A model generated the notes under the pieces. That model was not told where the DNA came from and did no database searches. It saw only the letters and a program-made list of their open reading frames with translations. Below, piece after piece: positions 10,524-21,828 of a stretch of DNA of 64,000 nt. Both the position numbers and the translations under genes were made by a program. Position 1 is the first letter of the stretch. The number at the start of each line of letters is the position of its first letter. This DNA comes from Trichaptum fuscoviolaceum (Eukaryota > Basidiomycota > Agaricomycetes > Hymenochaetales > Trichaptaceae). Location: contig CAJSYZ010000008.1 in assembly GCA_910574455.1 (NCBI GenBank), positions 4,094,707 through 4,158,706 on the forward strand, in the 5' to 3' direction.

Positions 10524-12898
10524 CTAGTCCAGCGAGCAAATTGATATCGCGTCTCCTCCCACCCGAACCTCATCAAATCCAACACCATTCCCTTCATAGC
10601 CATTGTGGGACTCCTCAGCCGACGTATCTTCAGGCTCCTTGAAAAGAGATGCAACCGAGAAAGAGGCGCCGGACTCCAGATTCTGAACGTCTTGCTCTAC
10701 ATCGGAAGATCCTATCATGCAGCCGGAGTCTTGCTTCACGCCCGCCGAGCTTAGAACGTTTCCGGTGGAAGGCTCGGTTTCGGCGACGGAAAGATGTCCT
10801 AGACTACACGGTTGTGTGAACGTCAAGTAGTGTGTCTCTCCGGTCGTCGTCTTGTACGCGATTTTCACCTCTCTCGGCAAGGTCCCCTGCACTTCCCCCA
10901 TCAATATATTTAACGTCCCTTCCGTTCCCGTATCCACGTCAATTCCAGGTCTTAAAGCCGGTGACATCTGCGTGCCCGTGGATGATCCTAGTTGACTCTG
11001 CTTCTCGATCTCGAAGAGACGCTTCATGCACGATCCAAGATCCCAGTCCCAGTCCATGTTCGATCGGAGGTACTGTCCCCATTTATGTCTCGATAGACGA
11101 TGTAGCTCGTAAAATGCCCATTGATAAGAGAAAAATTCCCGGTTTTCCTCATATGCCGTATCGAAATACAGCCCAATTCTTCGAGCCCATATGAATTCTT
11201 CCGTCAAACAATTCTCCGGAACTTGCACCCTACGAGCCCGTGAGAGTGTTCTCTCCCAGTGATTCCACCATACCTCTCCAAATTCGTAAAGGCTAGACCA
11301 AAAAGGAACCGCGTCTATCTTGGCTTGCGAGATAAAACTGGTGTTTTGCAATACAGGTCCCCAAACCTCTCTTTCTAGCTCGCTGAATGATCTTAGAAGT
11401 CGCCGAGTCCTCTGTTTTGCTGCTTCGAGGAGGCTTTGGATCGCGGGAACTTCCTCATACCCTCCGAGATCCTCGAGCTCACCATTGTCCGACCGTTCTG
11501 CTCCCTCCAAATGCCTCCTGGGAAGTGCCAGAATTAATAGCAGATCATGGGCATATAAGTATGACATCGGTAGCAACATATGGACGTCGTCCCTATAATT
11601 ATAGGAGGAGTCAACTTCATTAATATAACAAGAAACCCACAGTAGTATTTTACAAGTACGTACACAAGACCTAGACTGCGTAATGCAATGTGATTCTTCA
11701 GTAGATCCATATCAAATCTTTTCTGTATAACAGAATGGTACAAGCAACGGTACACAATAGCGTCCATCCAACAAGCTAATGTTCGCAGGATCATATAGAT
11801 ATATCTGTCTGCTGTAGTTCTCGCGAAATCGGCCAGCTCGTGGATCGACCGAAGAACGAATATAACAGTGAAATAGACGGTTTCCAAAATGTGCATATAT
11901 GCATCGCCTCGGGCGTGCTCATTTATACAGGTAGATACGGCGTCGGAACAAATAGCGCATGCTTCAGCTATTGTGTCAGTAAGAGAATCAATTCCGTATA
12001 ATCTGGTGATGAGATCGATTTGGTTTGTAATAGATTGAAAAAGAACCATGAACGCACCTGTATGCCTTCAACGCATGTATGAGCCTTTGGCGTAGCTTTA
12101 CAGCAGTCTCGGGCGAAGGCCATAGCTGCAGGACTTCTTTCCCTAGGATTGGATCAAACAATTCCTGAGGCGAAGGATTTCTATTTGCGATAACGGTTTC
12201 CTTCGCAAGCTTTACCAAAAATAGGAACCACTTCTTTCCTGGATGTGAGCAAGGAAGAGATCTGGCGAGCGTTTTCAGTTGGAAGATAGGCTCGATACGA
12301 GAAACATTGACGTAAATCTCGCTACGGTGTATAGACAAGGACACACGAATGAGCGCGGCAAGAGCAGATGCGGATCTGTCGATTGAGTTTGACCTGGAAA
12401 GGTTGAGTGTATTCCTTCCTTCCGCGGAGAAGCTTGGTGTACTCACTGTGTCTGCTTCACGAGTCCCTTCATCCCAGCAACAATCGTCGATCCATTCGAT
12501 TCCAAGCGACAAAGATCCGCAATGGCGTCATTCAAGGTAGACCAATTGAAGGGACTATAGCAGGGTGGACTCGCTTCGATATACTGTGCGATGCGAGCGG
12601 GATGAAGGGACGCGATCGTGAATCGCATCGCCAGTCTTTCGATGCGCCTTCCCATTGGCTGGTAGATGTACATGTCGATGAAGCGACCAGTTCCTGGCTG
12701 ATTGTCTACCGTTTCCATGGTCGAGATAGAGATCACCGATTGTCCGTCGTCCTCGTTCTCGTCAAACGCAGCCCTCCCTCTCGACTCTCCGATGTAGCGC
12801 TCGGAGCGGGCGCATAAGAAGCCCGGGTCATCTTCTTTCTGTCTCGCTTCTCCCAGGATTACTCTGGAAAGGACGCCTCTGAGCTTGAACTTGGGCAT
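10524..12898 (-). CDS. A1: tandem-array protein of unknown function (731 aa)
   Basis: I do not recognise this family. Four exons, 12447-12898, 12058-12393, 11664-12002 and 10524-11592, join in phase (452+336+339+1069 nt = 731 codons plus stop). The same four-exon structure is found in A2 and A4. Exon 1 starts MPKFKLRGVLSRVILGE, has a Ser/acidic linker, then GRFIDMYIYQPMGRRIERLA and FTIASLHPARIAQYIE. Exon 2 holds SASALAALIRVSL and VSRIEPIFQL. Exon 3 is helix-rich and rather hydrophobic (ETVYFTVIFVLRSIHELA). Exon 4 has a charged helical part, a Trp-rich motif (NMDWDWDLGSCMKRLFEIEK), a VKIAYKTTTGETHYLTF segment and the family ending ISICSLD. No signal peptide or catalytic motif seen. It is closest to A4, judged by shared intron sequence. 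Confidence 0.8.
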
Positions 12899-12967
12899 GG
12901 AGACTGAAGGGTACGAGCACCGCTGAGATTGGGGATTGGAAGTGGCGCATGAGGCTCACCATTGTCA

Positions 12968-12976
12968 TTTTATATG
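12968..12976 (-). promoter_or_regulatory. TATA-like box of A1
   Basis: CATATAAAA on the minus strand lies about 70 nt upstream of the A1 ATG. A3 (21815-21821) and A4 (29207-29216) have comparable TATA sequences 70-80 nt upstream; A2 has a weaker TATAAC near 16646. Confidence 0.5.
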
Positions 12977-13549
12977 AATCCACCAACATGCAACAGAAGA
13001 CTGATGGGCACGTTTCATATGGCTGTGCTTCCGTTGGAAATGATACAAGGGTGTCAAATGTAGTACCCACGTTAGGATGGTTGTACAGTTCATCTGATAT
13101 GTCATTGATATGTAGCGCGTACCAGCTTTACTCGTATTGATGCACAGGATGGTGAGCGCATCAAAGAAGATATATCAATCCATGAAAGCAGTGCAGTGGG
13201 ATGGGCTGTGTACTTGCCTGGAAAGCCATCATTCGGCGCCTCCGAACCTGGTGAAACATAGCCGTTGTTCATAAGCGTCCAACTCTGTGTTCATAACATC
13301 TTCCTGAGCGGTATTGTGGGCGCTTCGCGTTGCTTTGGGGAGGAGAAAGAGAACAGAACGACCCGGAATTTCCTTCGATCTTATTGCATTAATGTCTGCC
13401 AGAGCTTTATCAGATCTAGTTTAACTGATATTAACTGCATTCGTACCTCTGAGTTCGCAATCAACGTGCTACGGACAGAAATGCGCGTTTGCCGAACGCA
13501 CAGAATGAGTTCCGTTGACAATGCCGTTCAGCGAGTTTCATGATTGCCA

Positions 13550-14047
13550 GTAGAGTCACAGGATTGATAAAGCTCCCCGTGAGTTTGATCTTTCTGGCGT
13601 CTATGAACTTATTTCAGAGCGTTGCTGTTGGGTGAACTGGTGGCAAGATTGAGAACTTGAAGATAGCTGGCCATGGGTTTTGAAACAGTCATCAACCTTG
13701 TGCAAACAGGGACAAATAAGCGTGCGAAACGTCATTAACTCAGGCTTCTCCGATCCGGTGCCCCATCTTCCACCACTGGTTTGAAAGGATGACTGCTAGA
13801 CTTATTTCATAGAGCTAATCGCTTTTGGTGCTCTCTTCATTGCTTACCGTGCCGTCATTCTACGACTCAATCCTTTCTCTACCGTAGTAGGCGCTTCTGG
13901 CACTCTAGCCTTAGTCTATATCCTTAAATATGGCTGATTAACAGCACGTCACAAACTTCGGTATTTACAAAAATTCGACAGACTTGAAACATAACAAAAT
14001 TCGAGTATCGCAAAGTTCCTTCGTATGACCTAGTCCAGCGAGCAAAT
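13550..14047. repeat. Conserved 3'-flank module of the A units (copy at A2)
   Basis: Closely related sequence occurs 3' of A3 (about 19000-19498) and A4 (about 26230-26764), and a short relic without a gene lies near 30600-30650. Shared words include GGTGGCAAGATTGAG, GACAAATAAGCGTGCGAAA, TCTTCCACCACTGGTTTGAA and, at the stop codon, CCTAGTCCAGCGAGCAAATT. This shows that the duplicated unit includes flanking DNA. Confidence 0.75.
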
Positions 14048-16572
14048 TTATATCACGTCTCCTCTCTCCCTCACCTCAGTAACTCCAACATCGTACGCCA
14101 TCTCCTTTCCTTCGACATCGCCATTGTATGCCTCAACAGGCGTAGTTTCATGTGCTTCGGACTGCGATACATCCGAGGAAGACGCACCAGTCTCCAACTT
14201 GTCGATCTCGTGCTCCCCACTGGAGGGTCCTGAAGCAGCGGTTTGGGAGATAGGATGTTCGTGGCCCGGACTAGGCGATGCGGGAACGAACGACGTGTAT
14301 TGCGTTCTGCCATCTTTCGTCTTGTACGCGATCTTCACCTCTTTCGGCGCCATCGCACGTGCTTCCTCCGCCAATATACTCCATGACTCTCCTGGAACAA
14401 CATCCATGTCGATTGCAGGGCTTGAAGCTGATGTGCTATGCGCATCTGGCAAGGGTCCTACTCGATTCGGCTTTTCGATCTTGAAGAGACGTTTCATGCA
14501 TGTACCGAGATCCCAGTCCCAGTCCATGTTTGAAAGGAAGTACCGTCCCCATTTATACCGCATCTTACGACGCTGATGATAATAACCCCATCTCCTCCCA
14601 ACATTCCTACACCAGTCCTCTGGATCTTGTGTTGGATCACGTTCCACCCTGACTCTTCGATATTTTCTGAATTCTTCTGTCAAATTATTCTCTGGAACTT
14701 GAGCTCTGCGTGCTCTCTCGAGTGCGCACCTCCAGCGCTTCCACCATACATCTCCAAAATTGTAAGGGGAATCGCAAAGAGGATCCGCATCTATCTCGGA
14801 TTGAGATTTAAAGTTGTTAGCCCATCCCCACACCTCTCTTTCAAGCTCGTCGAATGATCGAAGAAGGCACCAAGTCCTTTGTTTTGTCGATTCAATCAGT
14901 CCTTGAACTATAGGAATATCTTCGGCCGATTTCGCTGCTTCCCGATATCTTCTGGGAAGAATGACCATTTTGAGTACCTCGCCATAAAGTAGGCCTGATG
15001 ACTGCGGCAGAAACATGTGAGCGGTGTCGCCGTAGCTATACACGGGGGAGTTATTAGCATCACCAGAATATCAAAGAGCGGATCATTAATATACGTACAC
15101 ATGAACCAAAGTGCTAATTGCAAGCTTGGCCTTCAACTCTTCTACCTCAAATGTTTCACAACGATCATCAAGAGCCTTGAGGCAACAAAATACAATTGCG
15201 TCGATCCAAGAAGCTAGTGTCTGTAAGATCATGTAGATATGTCTGTTTGCTGTGATTCTTGTCAAACCAGCCAAGTCATGGATCGATCGAAGGACAAAAA
15301 TTAAGGCCAAATAGATAGTTTCCAAGATGTGCATATATGCGTCGCCTCGTGCGTGGCTGTCTACGCAGGTAGATGCGGCCGTTGCACAGATAGCACATGC
15401 TTCGCCTATTTGTAGTGTATCCTCACGAAAGTCATGACCGGAGGATCTGGGTGAAGGTCGTTCCAGTTTATCGTAGATTTATAAGAGAATCAGGGGCGCA
15501 CCTGTACACCTGTAATACCGTTATGAGTCTTTGTCGTAAGTGTAGAGCCGTCTCAGGCGAAAGACATAACTTCCAGGCATTTTTCCCCCGAACTGGATCG
15601 AAGGATTCCTCTACCGAAGGCCTTTTTGCGAAGATCACAGTTTCCCTCGCGAGCTTCACCAAAAGTAGAAACCACATCTTTTCTGGAACCGAGCTCGCAA
15701 GAGAACCAGCGAGCGCTTCCAAGTTGAATAAAGGCTCGATGCGAGATACGTTGACAAAGATTTCCTTGCGCCGTGCAGTCAAGGAGACGCGGATGAGTGC
15801 TGCTAGTGCCTGTGCGGATCTGTAAATTGAGCTTGACCTAACTTGGATTAGTTTATAGCTTTCTTCCACGGAAAGGTTGGGCCACGCACTGCGTCTGCTT
15901 CACGAGCCCCTTCATTCCGGCAACAATTGTCGATCCGTTCTGGCTACCGTTACAAACAATCATAATGAGTTCATTCAGCGTCGCATCCGCTATGACATTA
16001 GGATTGAAGTATGTGTAATCCAACTCGATAAAGTGGGCAATGCGGGCAGGGTGGAGGGACGCGATCGTGAACCGCAAAGCCAGCCTCTCGATTTGCTTTC
16101 CCATTGGCTGGAAGAAGTACGTGTCGACTGCTCTGCCAGTCCCAGGGAGGTTATCGGCTGTTGCCGTTGTCGAGAACGAGTTGATGGAGTTGGCATTATC
16201 GTTGATGTCGTCGGTATCTGCTGTCGTAGCTGCAGCGGATACAGCGACGTTGGGATCATGTGATGACAGGCTCGGGAAGTGCCTCGCGAGTCTCTCGATG
16301 CGTCTTCCCATCGGTTGATAGATGTATGTGTCAATTGTTCGACCCGCACCCGGGAGGTTACTCGCCGTCGCAGTTGTTGAAAACGAGTTCATCGAATATC
16401 TGTCATCCTCCTCCTCGTCATCATCCGAAGTGCTCCCAAAGCGTACGAGTGGATGCGACTCCGATGCGTTGAGCTCCAGTTCAGCGCTTAGATAGTCCCA
16501 ATTATCCCTTTCTCGCCACGACTCCCCCAGAATCACTCTGGTTAGAATATTCTTCAACTTGAGCTTCGGCAT
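14048..16572 (-). CDS. A2: tandem-array protein with internal duplication (784 aa)
   Basis: Family A, function unknown. Exons 15890-16572, 15502-15837, 15099-15446 and 14048-15035 join in phase. Exon 1 is 231 bp longer than in A1 because a module of about 75 residues occurs twice: FSTTATASNLPGAGRTIDTY..QPMGRRIERLARHF and again FSTTATADNLPGTGRAVDTY..QPMGKQIERLALRF. The C-terminus ends at GDVI: a TCA-to-TAA change removes the last six family residues (SICSLD). Otherwise all splice sites and the frame are sound, so it is likely functional. Exon 3 start (RSSGHD) and intron 2 sequence group it with A3. Confidence 0.8.
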
Positions 16573-19498
16573 GGAAACTGGGTAGTATCGACTGTGAGGG
16601 TATCTGGAAATGAGAGGGGCACAACTTTAAGTGCAGCGGGCGCCGTTATAGAGCCTGAATATAGAGAGAAAGGGCTAATCGGGCGCGTATGCTAGGGCTG
16701 TACATCCACCTGAAAAAACATGCCGGATGCCTTTTCTAAAAGCACTTTGTAGTACTCACGATCGGCTCTGTTACACGTCATCGCTATATAGAGTACATCA
16801 GCCCCACTCGAGATGAAAATTGTGATTAGCGCCTAGTTCAAGTTCTTAGGAGGTAACAATGAATGGCAGAACGGGGCCTGCACCGCCTGCAAGAGAGATT
16901 GGTGTTTCAGAATCATCATTCGGTGACTCCGAAGGGTAAGGTTAAACACAGCACGGCATGGAAACGCCCAGTCTGAGTGCAGACTCCAACTTAGGAGGTA
17001 AGAGGGTTGTAAGCCGTTGTCTACGACATGTTCAATGATCCAGTGCAGCTGAAAACTATGCATCTGTGCACAGCTCTATTGCCCTCGGCCAAAGAACTTT
17101 CAGCTAATAAAGACGAGCGAACAAAAGGCAGCAGAAGATCAGATACCATTGAATGGACCGTGAAAATAGGTCCAAAGTACTCCATTGGATGCACTCTCGA
17201 GTGAATGGGATGCTGGATACGGACCGGTCAGAACCGACTTCAGGGAAGCTGCCAATAATTGGTGAGAATGTGTTATGATCACGGAAGTCCCATCAACATC
17301 GAAGGTTCGCCTGTGCTACAACTAGTCGTGTCGGACCATTTAAGACAGAGGATCGGGGGTTGGACGGTTCATGGCTACCATAGTGGGGAGAAATACTAGC
17401 ATCATACAGTTCTAGACGGTTTTCGAAGTCGCCCCCCCAAGCCCTCCGAAGGGAATGCTCTCGCAATCGACCAATTGCTAGTCGTCATCGGGATACGAGG
17501 AGCCGGCGTCTCGGTCCAATCGACATACAGAAGAAAGCTAATAGACACGTTTACTGTGACTTTGTGCATATCTGACAAGATACCAGGAAGGCACGCTCAC
17601 TTTAGGCTATGCTGCTTAGTTTATCTGGTATTTCATCCCTATAAAGCGCGCGCCAACGGTACTTTTATCGATGCACAGGATGAAGAGGGCGGAAATAACC
17701 TAGATCGAAGAAGATGAAAGGCGATGCAATGAGATGGGCTGTGTACTTGCCTGCTATCAAAAGAGTATTCTGCTGTGTATCGGCACCATCATTGGGCGCC
17801 TACGGGCCCGGCGGTAAAACATAGCCAATGGTCGGAAGCGCTCAAAGCTGTGAGTCCGAACGCAGCCCGTAGTTTAGTTGACCAGATCTTATCCATTCTT
17901 TCCGTCCGAGTATGCTGTGCTGAGAAATATGAAGGACGCAAGGCACCGCAACATCAAAGATCACGGGGATATTCTGTTAAAGCAAATCAATGGTCGTCCG
18001 CTAATTCCGCGAGTGAAGAACTCAAGGATTGGATGCACCTGATTCTGGAAACAGACAAATCGAAGCTGAGCACAAGAAACTGGCTGACGAAATTGGTCAT
18101 TCCGACCAATATCGAAGGGTCCATCGCTGTTCTATAGTGGGAGGCATTTTCGGTCTTAATGCCAACAAGAAACATCCTTTAGTTGAGATCGGCAAGCCCG
18201 GAGAACCTTGACGTGCCACACCGACCTTGAGGCAACCCAGTCGTCGCTAGTGCACATTGACCAGCAGCCCATGTAAGCGATGAGTCGGAAAGACGGTTGG
18301 ATCGGCTTGCGATGCGTAATCTTGGGAAGATAGCGCCGTACAAAGGCTGACGAACTGCAAGTGATTATTAGCTTTTCTGTCACTCGAGGCTTTGAGTCGA
18401 GTAGATGGCTTATCGATGTTCGTAATCGTCGAAGGTCGAGGCTGGAATGGTTTGAGGAAGCCCGTCCGGACTCTGGAGTCAAGACAAAAAGGAACACGGG
18501 GAAACCTCGTGAAATTATCCGCCATAAGTTCTGGGTTCGTGCCAACACTGACAGCGTTTTTCCACTTTCAGAAAGTCTCGATTGCGCAGTAGAGTATGGT
18601 TTTGACAAGCTGTGCTGGTAGATGTCGGTTCAGGCATCTCCAGAGAGAATCAATACGTTGTGACCGCACCAATCCCCAAGTCGAGCTTGCCGCTCAAAAC
18701 GGAATTTAAACAGGTTTCCGATTGATATAGGCGAGTATATCAAAGGAGGTGCCGTTGATATGCATGAGGAGAAAGGCTTGAACGAGTACAGAACGACTCT
18801 GAGCAAGATGTTTCAAGGATACGAATATTCCTTTAATATTAACTGCGTTAATATGACCAGAGTCACATCAGATCTATTTAAGCAGATAATATTGCACTCG
18901 CACCTCTGTGTTATTAACAGACAGAACTGGAAGTGATGCGCGAACTCCAGCAAGACACCGACTCCCGAATGTGAGAAGAGTCACGTTTGACATCGCTGTC
19001 CAGCGCGCTACAAGGTTTCCAATTAAGTACAGGATCAGTTAAGCTCCTGGTGAGTTTGATCTATCTGACGTCTATTAACATATTTCATAGTGTTGCTATT
19101 TGGGTGATCTGGTGGCAAGATTGAGAAGAAAGATGGGTTTGACAGTGCCATCAACCTCGTGCAAATAAGGACAAATAAGCGTGCGAAACGACAATTTGAA
19201 CTTTAGCTCGATCCGCTGCCCTTTCCTTGTAATCTTCCACCACTGGTTTGAAAGGAGACAGCTAGGCTTATTTCACAGAGCTAATCGTTTCTTGGTGCTC
19301 TATTCTACATATGCTTACCGGGATGTTGTTTGACGACTCCATCCTTTCTTTTTTGTAGCAAGGCTCTGTCACTTTAGCCACGGTCAATATCCATACATAT
19401 CGCTGATTAGCAGTACACCACGAACTTCGGCATTTACATAAATCTGACAGACATGAAACATAGAAAACTCGAGCATCGCAAAGTCCCTTCGTATGGAC
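16573..19498. other. A2 upstream region and A3 3' flank
   Basis: No gene supported. Array modules recur here: CTAGTCGTGTCGG near 17325, GATGCACAGGATG near 17671, GATGGGCTGTGTACTTGCC near 17732, and the 3'-flank module from about 19000. Small open frames at 17775-18137 and 18156-18608 have no conserved partner in the other units and were not called. Confidence 0.55.
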
Positions 19499-21747
19499 CT
19501 AGTCCAGCGAGCAAATTGATATCACGTCTCCTCCCTCCCTCACCTCAGTAAATCCAACATCGTTTGCCGTCTCCTTTCCTTCGATATTGTCATTGAATTC
19601 CCCGACAGGCGTATCTGCATGTACCTCGGGCTGCGATGAATCCGAGGAAGAGGCACCAGTATCCATCTCGTCGATCACTTGCGCTCCGCCGGAAGGTCCT
19701 GAAGTCCCGTTTTCGGAGATAGGATGATCGTGGCCGGGACTAGGAGGTGCAGAAACGAACGACGTGTACTGGGTTTTGCCATCTTTCGTTTTGAACGCGA
19801 TCTTCACCTCCTTTGGCAGGGCACCGTGTGCTTCTTCCGCCAATATATTCCATGACTCTCCCGGAACCACCGTGACACCCAGGTCAACTGCAGGGCTTGA
19901 AGTTGGTGTGGTATGCGCGGGTGCAGATAATCCTTCTCGAATCTGCTTCTCTAGCTTGTCCAGACGTTTCCTGCAATTCCTCATGTCCCTGTCACAACAG
20001 GGGCGCTGACCCCATTCGTGTCGTGTGCCACAATTGTATTTCCAGTCTTTATTCCTAAGACACAGGTCCATTTCGCTGAAATTTTCCGTCAAACGATTCA
20101 CCGGAACTTGTACTTTCCGAGCTCACCCGAGTGCTATGTCCCAGTAGTTCCCCCAATGATCTCCAAAGATGGCAAAGAATGACCAAACAGGATTGGCATG
20201 CATCTTGAGTTGCAAGGCAAAGTAGTTGGTTTGCAATGTGCATCCCCAAACCCCTCTCTCCAGTTTGTCAAATGATCTGATAAGTCGCCGAGTGCTTTTC
20301 TCTGCTGATTTAATCAGTTCTTGAACAACGGGACTATTGTTTGCCAAATTTGCTGCATCTCGATACCTCCGGGGGAATGCTCTTATATTCATGGCTTCAT
20401 GTGTCTGGTCACGAAGTAAATTTGATAGCGATCGAGACACAAGCGTTGTAATGCCATACCTGTACTTGCGTGAGGACTTGATATTATTAGAGTAGCAGAA
20501 ATCTCTCACTGACATGCAAACATAAGCCAAACTGCGAAATGCCATCTTGGCCCTTACTTTATCCTTATTAAATGTCAGACACTCATGAAGAGCAAATAGA
20601 CAACGATATACGATTGTGTTGACCCAATACGCTAGCGTTTGTAGGACCATGTAAATATGGCTGTCTGCTGTGGTACTTGCGAGATCCGCCAATTTGGGGA
20701 TCGACCGAAGGATAAAAATGATGGAGAAGTAAACTGTTTCCAAAACATGAATATATGCGTCGCCCCGAGCGTAACGACTTATGCAGGTGGAGACGGCTTC
20801 TGCGCAGACAGCCAATGCTTCACCTATTGTATTGTCAAGTGAATCAAGACCGGAGGATCTACAGTAATGGTCGTTCCGGCTTCACATGAGTTGAGAGAGA
20901 ATCACGGGCGCACCTGTATACCTCCAATGCCCGTTTGAGCCTTTGTCGTAAGTGTAGGGCATGTTCCCGTGAAGACTGTAGACCCCAGACGTTTTTCCCT
21001 CGAACTGGATCGAAGAGTTCATGGCACGAAGGTGTTCTTACTGCGATAAGAGTCTCCCTCGCAAGCCTTGCCAATAAAAGTAACCACTTCTTTTCTGGAC
21101 GTGAGCAAGGGAGAGAACCGGCGAGCGTTTCGAGGTGGAATATAGGTTCGATGCGAGAAACGTTGACATAAATCTCTCGACGGAGAAAAGTCAAGGACAC
21201 ACGAACGAGTGCTGCCAGAGCCGTTGCGGATCTGCTGATAGAGTTTGATCTAAATTGGATTAGCGCTGCTCCACGAAGAATCATGGGATACGCACTGCGT
21301 CTGTTTCACGAGTCCCTTCATCCCGGCAACGACCGTCAATCCATTCCGTTCGTAGCGACAGAGACGCGCAATGGCGTCATTTAGTGTCGCCTGATTATTG
21401 AAACTGGAGTAGAACTCTGTATAATCTGCCTCGATATATTGTGCGATTCGGGCGGGATGGAGGGACGCGATTGTGAATTGCATCGCCAGCCTCTCGATCC
21501 GCCTTCCCATTGGCTGGTAGATGTACGTGTCGATGAAACGACCAGTACCCGGTTGGTCGTCTACTGTTTCCATTGTCATAATGGAGATCATCGAATCACC
21601 ATCGTCGTCGTCCCGGATGTTAGCGTGAGAATACGGGTCCAAGAGGAAGCGCTGAAAACCTGTGGTTAAGTAATCCATGGCATCTTTGTTCCTTGACTTT
21701 CCACCCAACACTCGAATTAGAAACTTTTTAGGCTTGAACTTTGGCAT
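19499..21747 (-). pseudogene. A3: degenerate tandem-array member
   Basis: Exons 1 (21296-21747), 2 (20914-21249) and the start of exon 3 (from 20858) match the family and join in phase. Two features then depart from it. The exon 3 donor (GTACGT in the others) is lost, and the frame reads straight through former intron 3. An in-frame TGA lies at 20123-20125, where other members have an Arg codon. The TGA falls inside a GTGAGC..TTTCAG segment of 51 nt that could be spliced out in frame, so a functional product cannot be excluded. The region around the Trp-rich motif has diverged strongly, but the C-terminus keeps ISICSLD. A transposon lies 80 bp upstream of the ATG. Confidence 0.65.
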
Positions 21748-21814
21748 GGAGAGTAAAGAGTATGAACGCGGCTGGGATTTTGGAAGAGAAGAGTGCAGGC
21801 GGTTTCAACACCTT

Positions 21815-21821
21815 CTTATAT
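21815..21821 (-). promoter_or_regulatory. TATA-like box of A3, cut off by transposon insertion
   Basis: CATATAAG on the minus strand lies about 70 nt upstream of the A3 ATG. The hAT-like element starts eight bases further upstream (21829), so everything beyond the TATA box has been displaced by about 2.6 kb. Confidence 0.5.
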
Positions 21822-21828
21822 GAATCCA

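Larger units (their letters stand above)
12899..14047. other. A1 upstream region and A2 3' flank
   Basis: No gene supported. It contains the array's conserved upstream module (GATGCACAGGATG near 13140 and GATGGGCTGTGTACTTGCC near 13200) and, from about 13550, the conserved 3'-flank module of A2 (GGTGGCAAGATTGAG near 13640 and GACAAATAAGCGTGCGAAAC near 13709). Confidence 0.6.

Noticed and set aside
17775..18137. 120-aa plus-strand frame between A2 and A3
   Set aside because: Overlaps the conserved noncoding upstream module, and the equivalent regions of the other units are not open.
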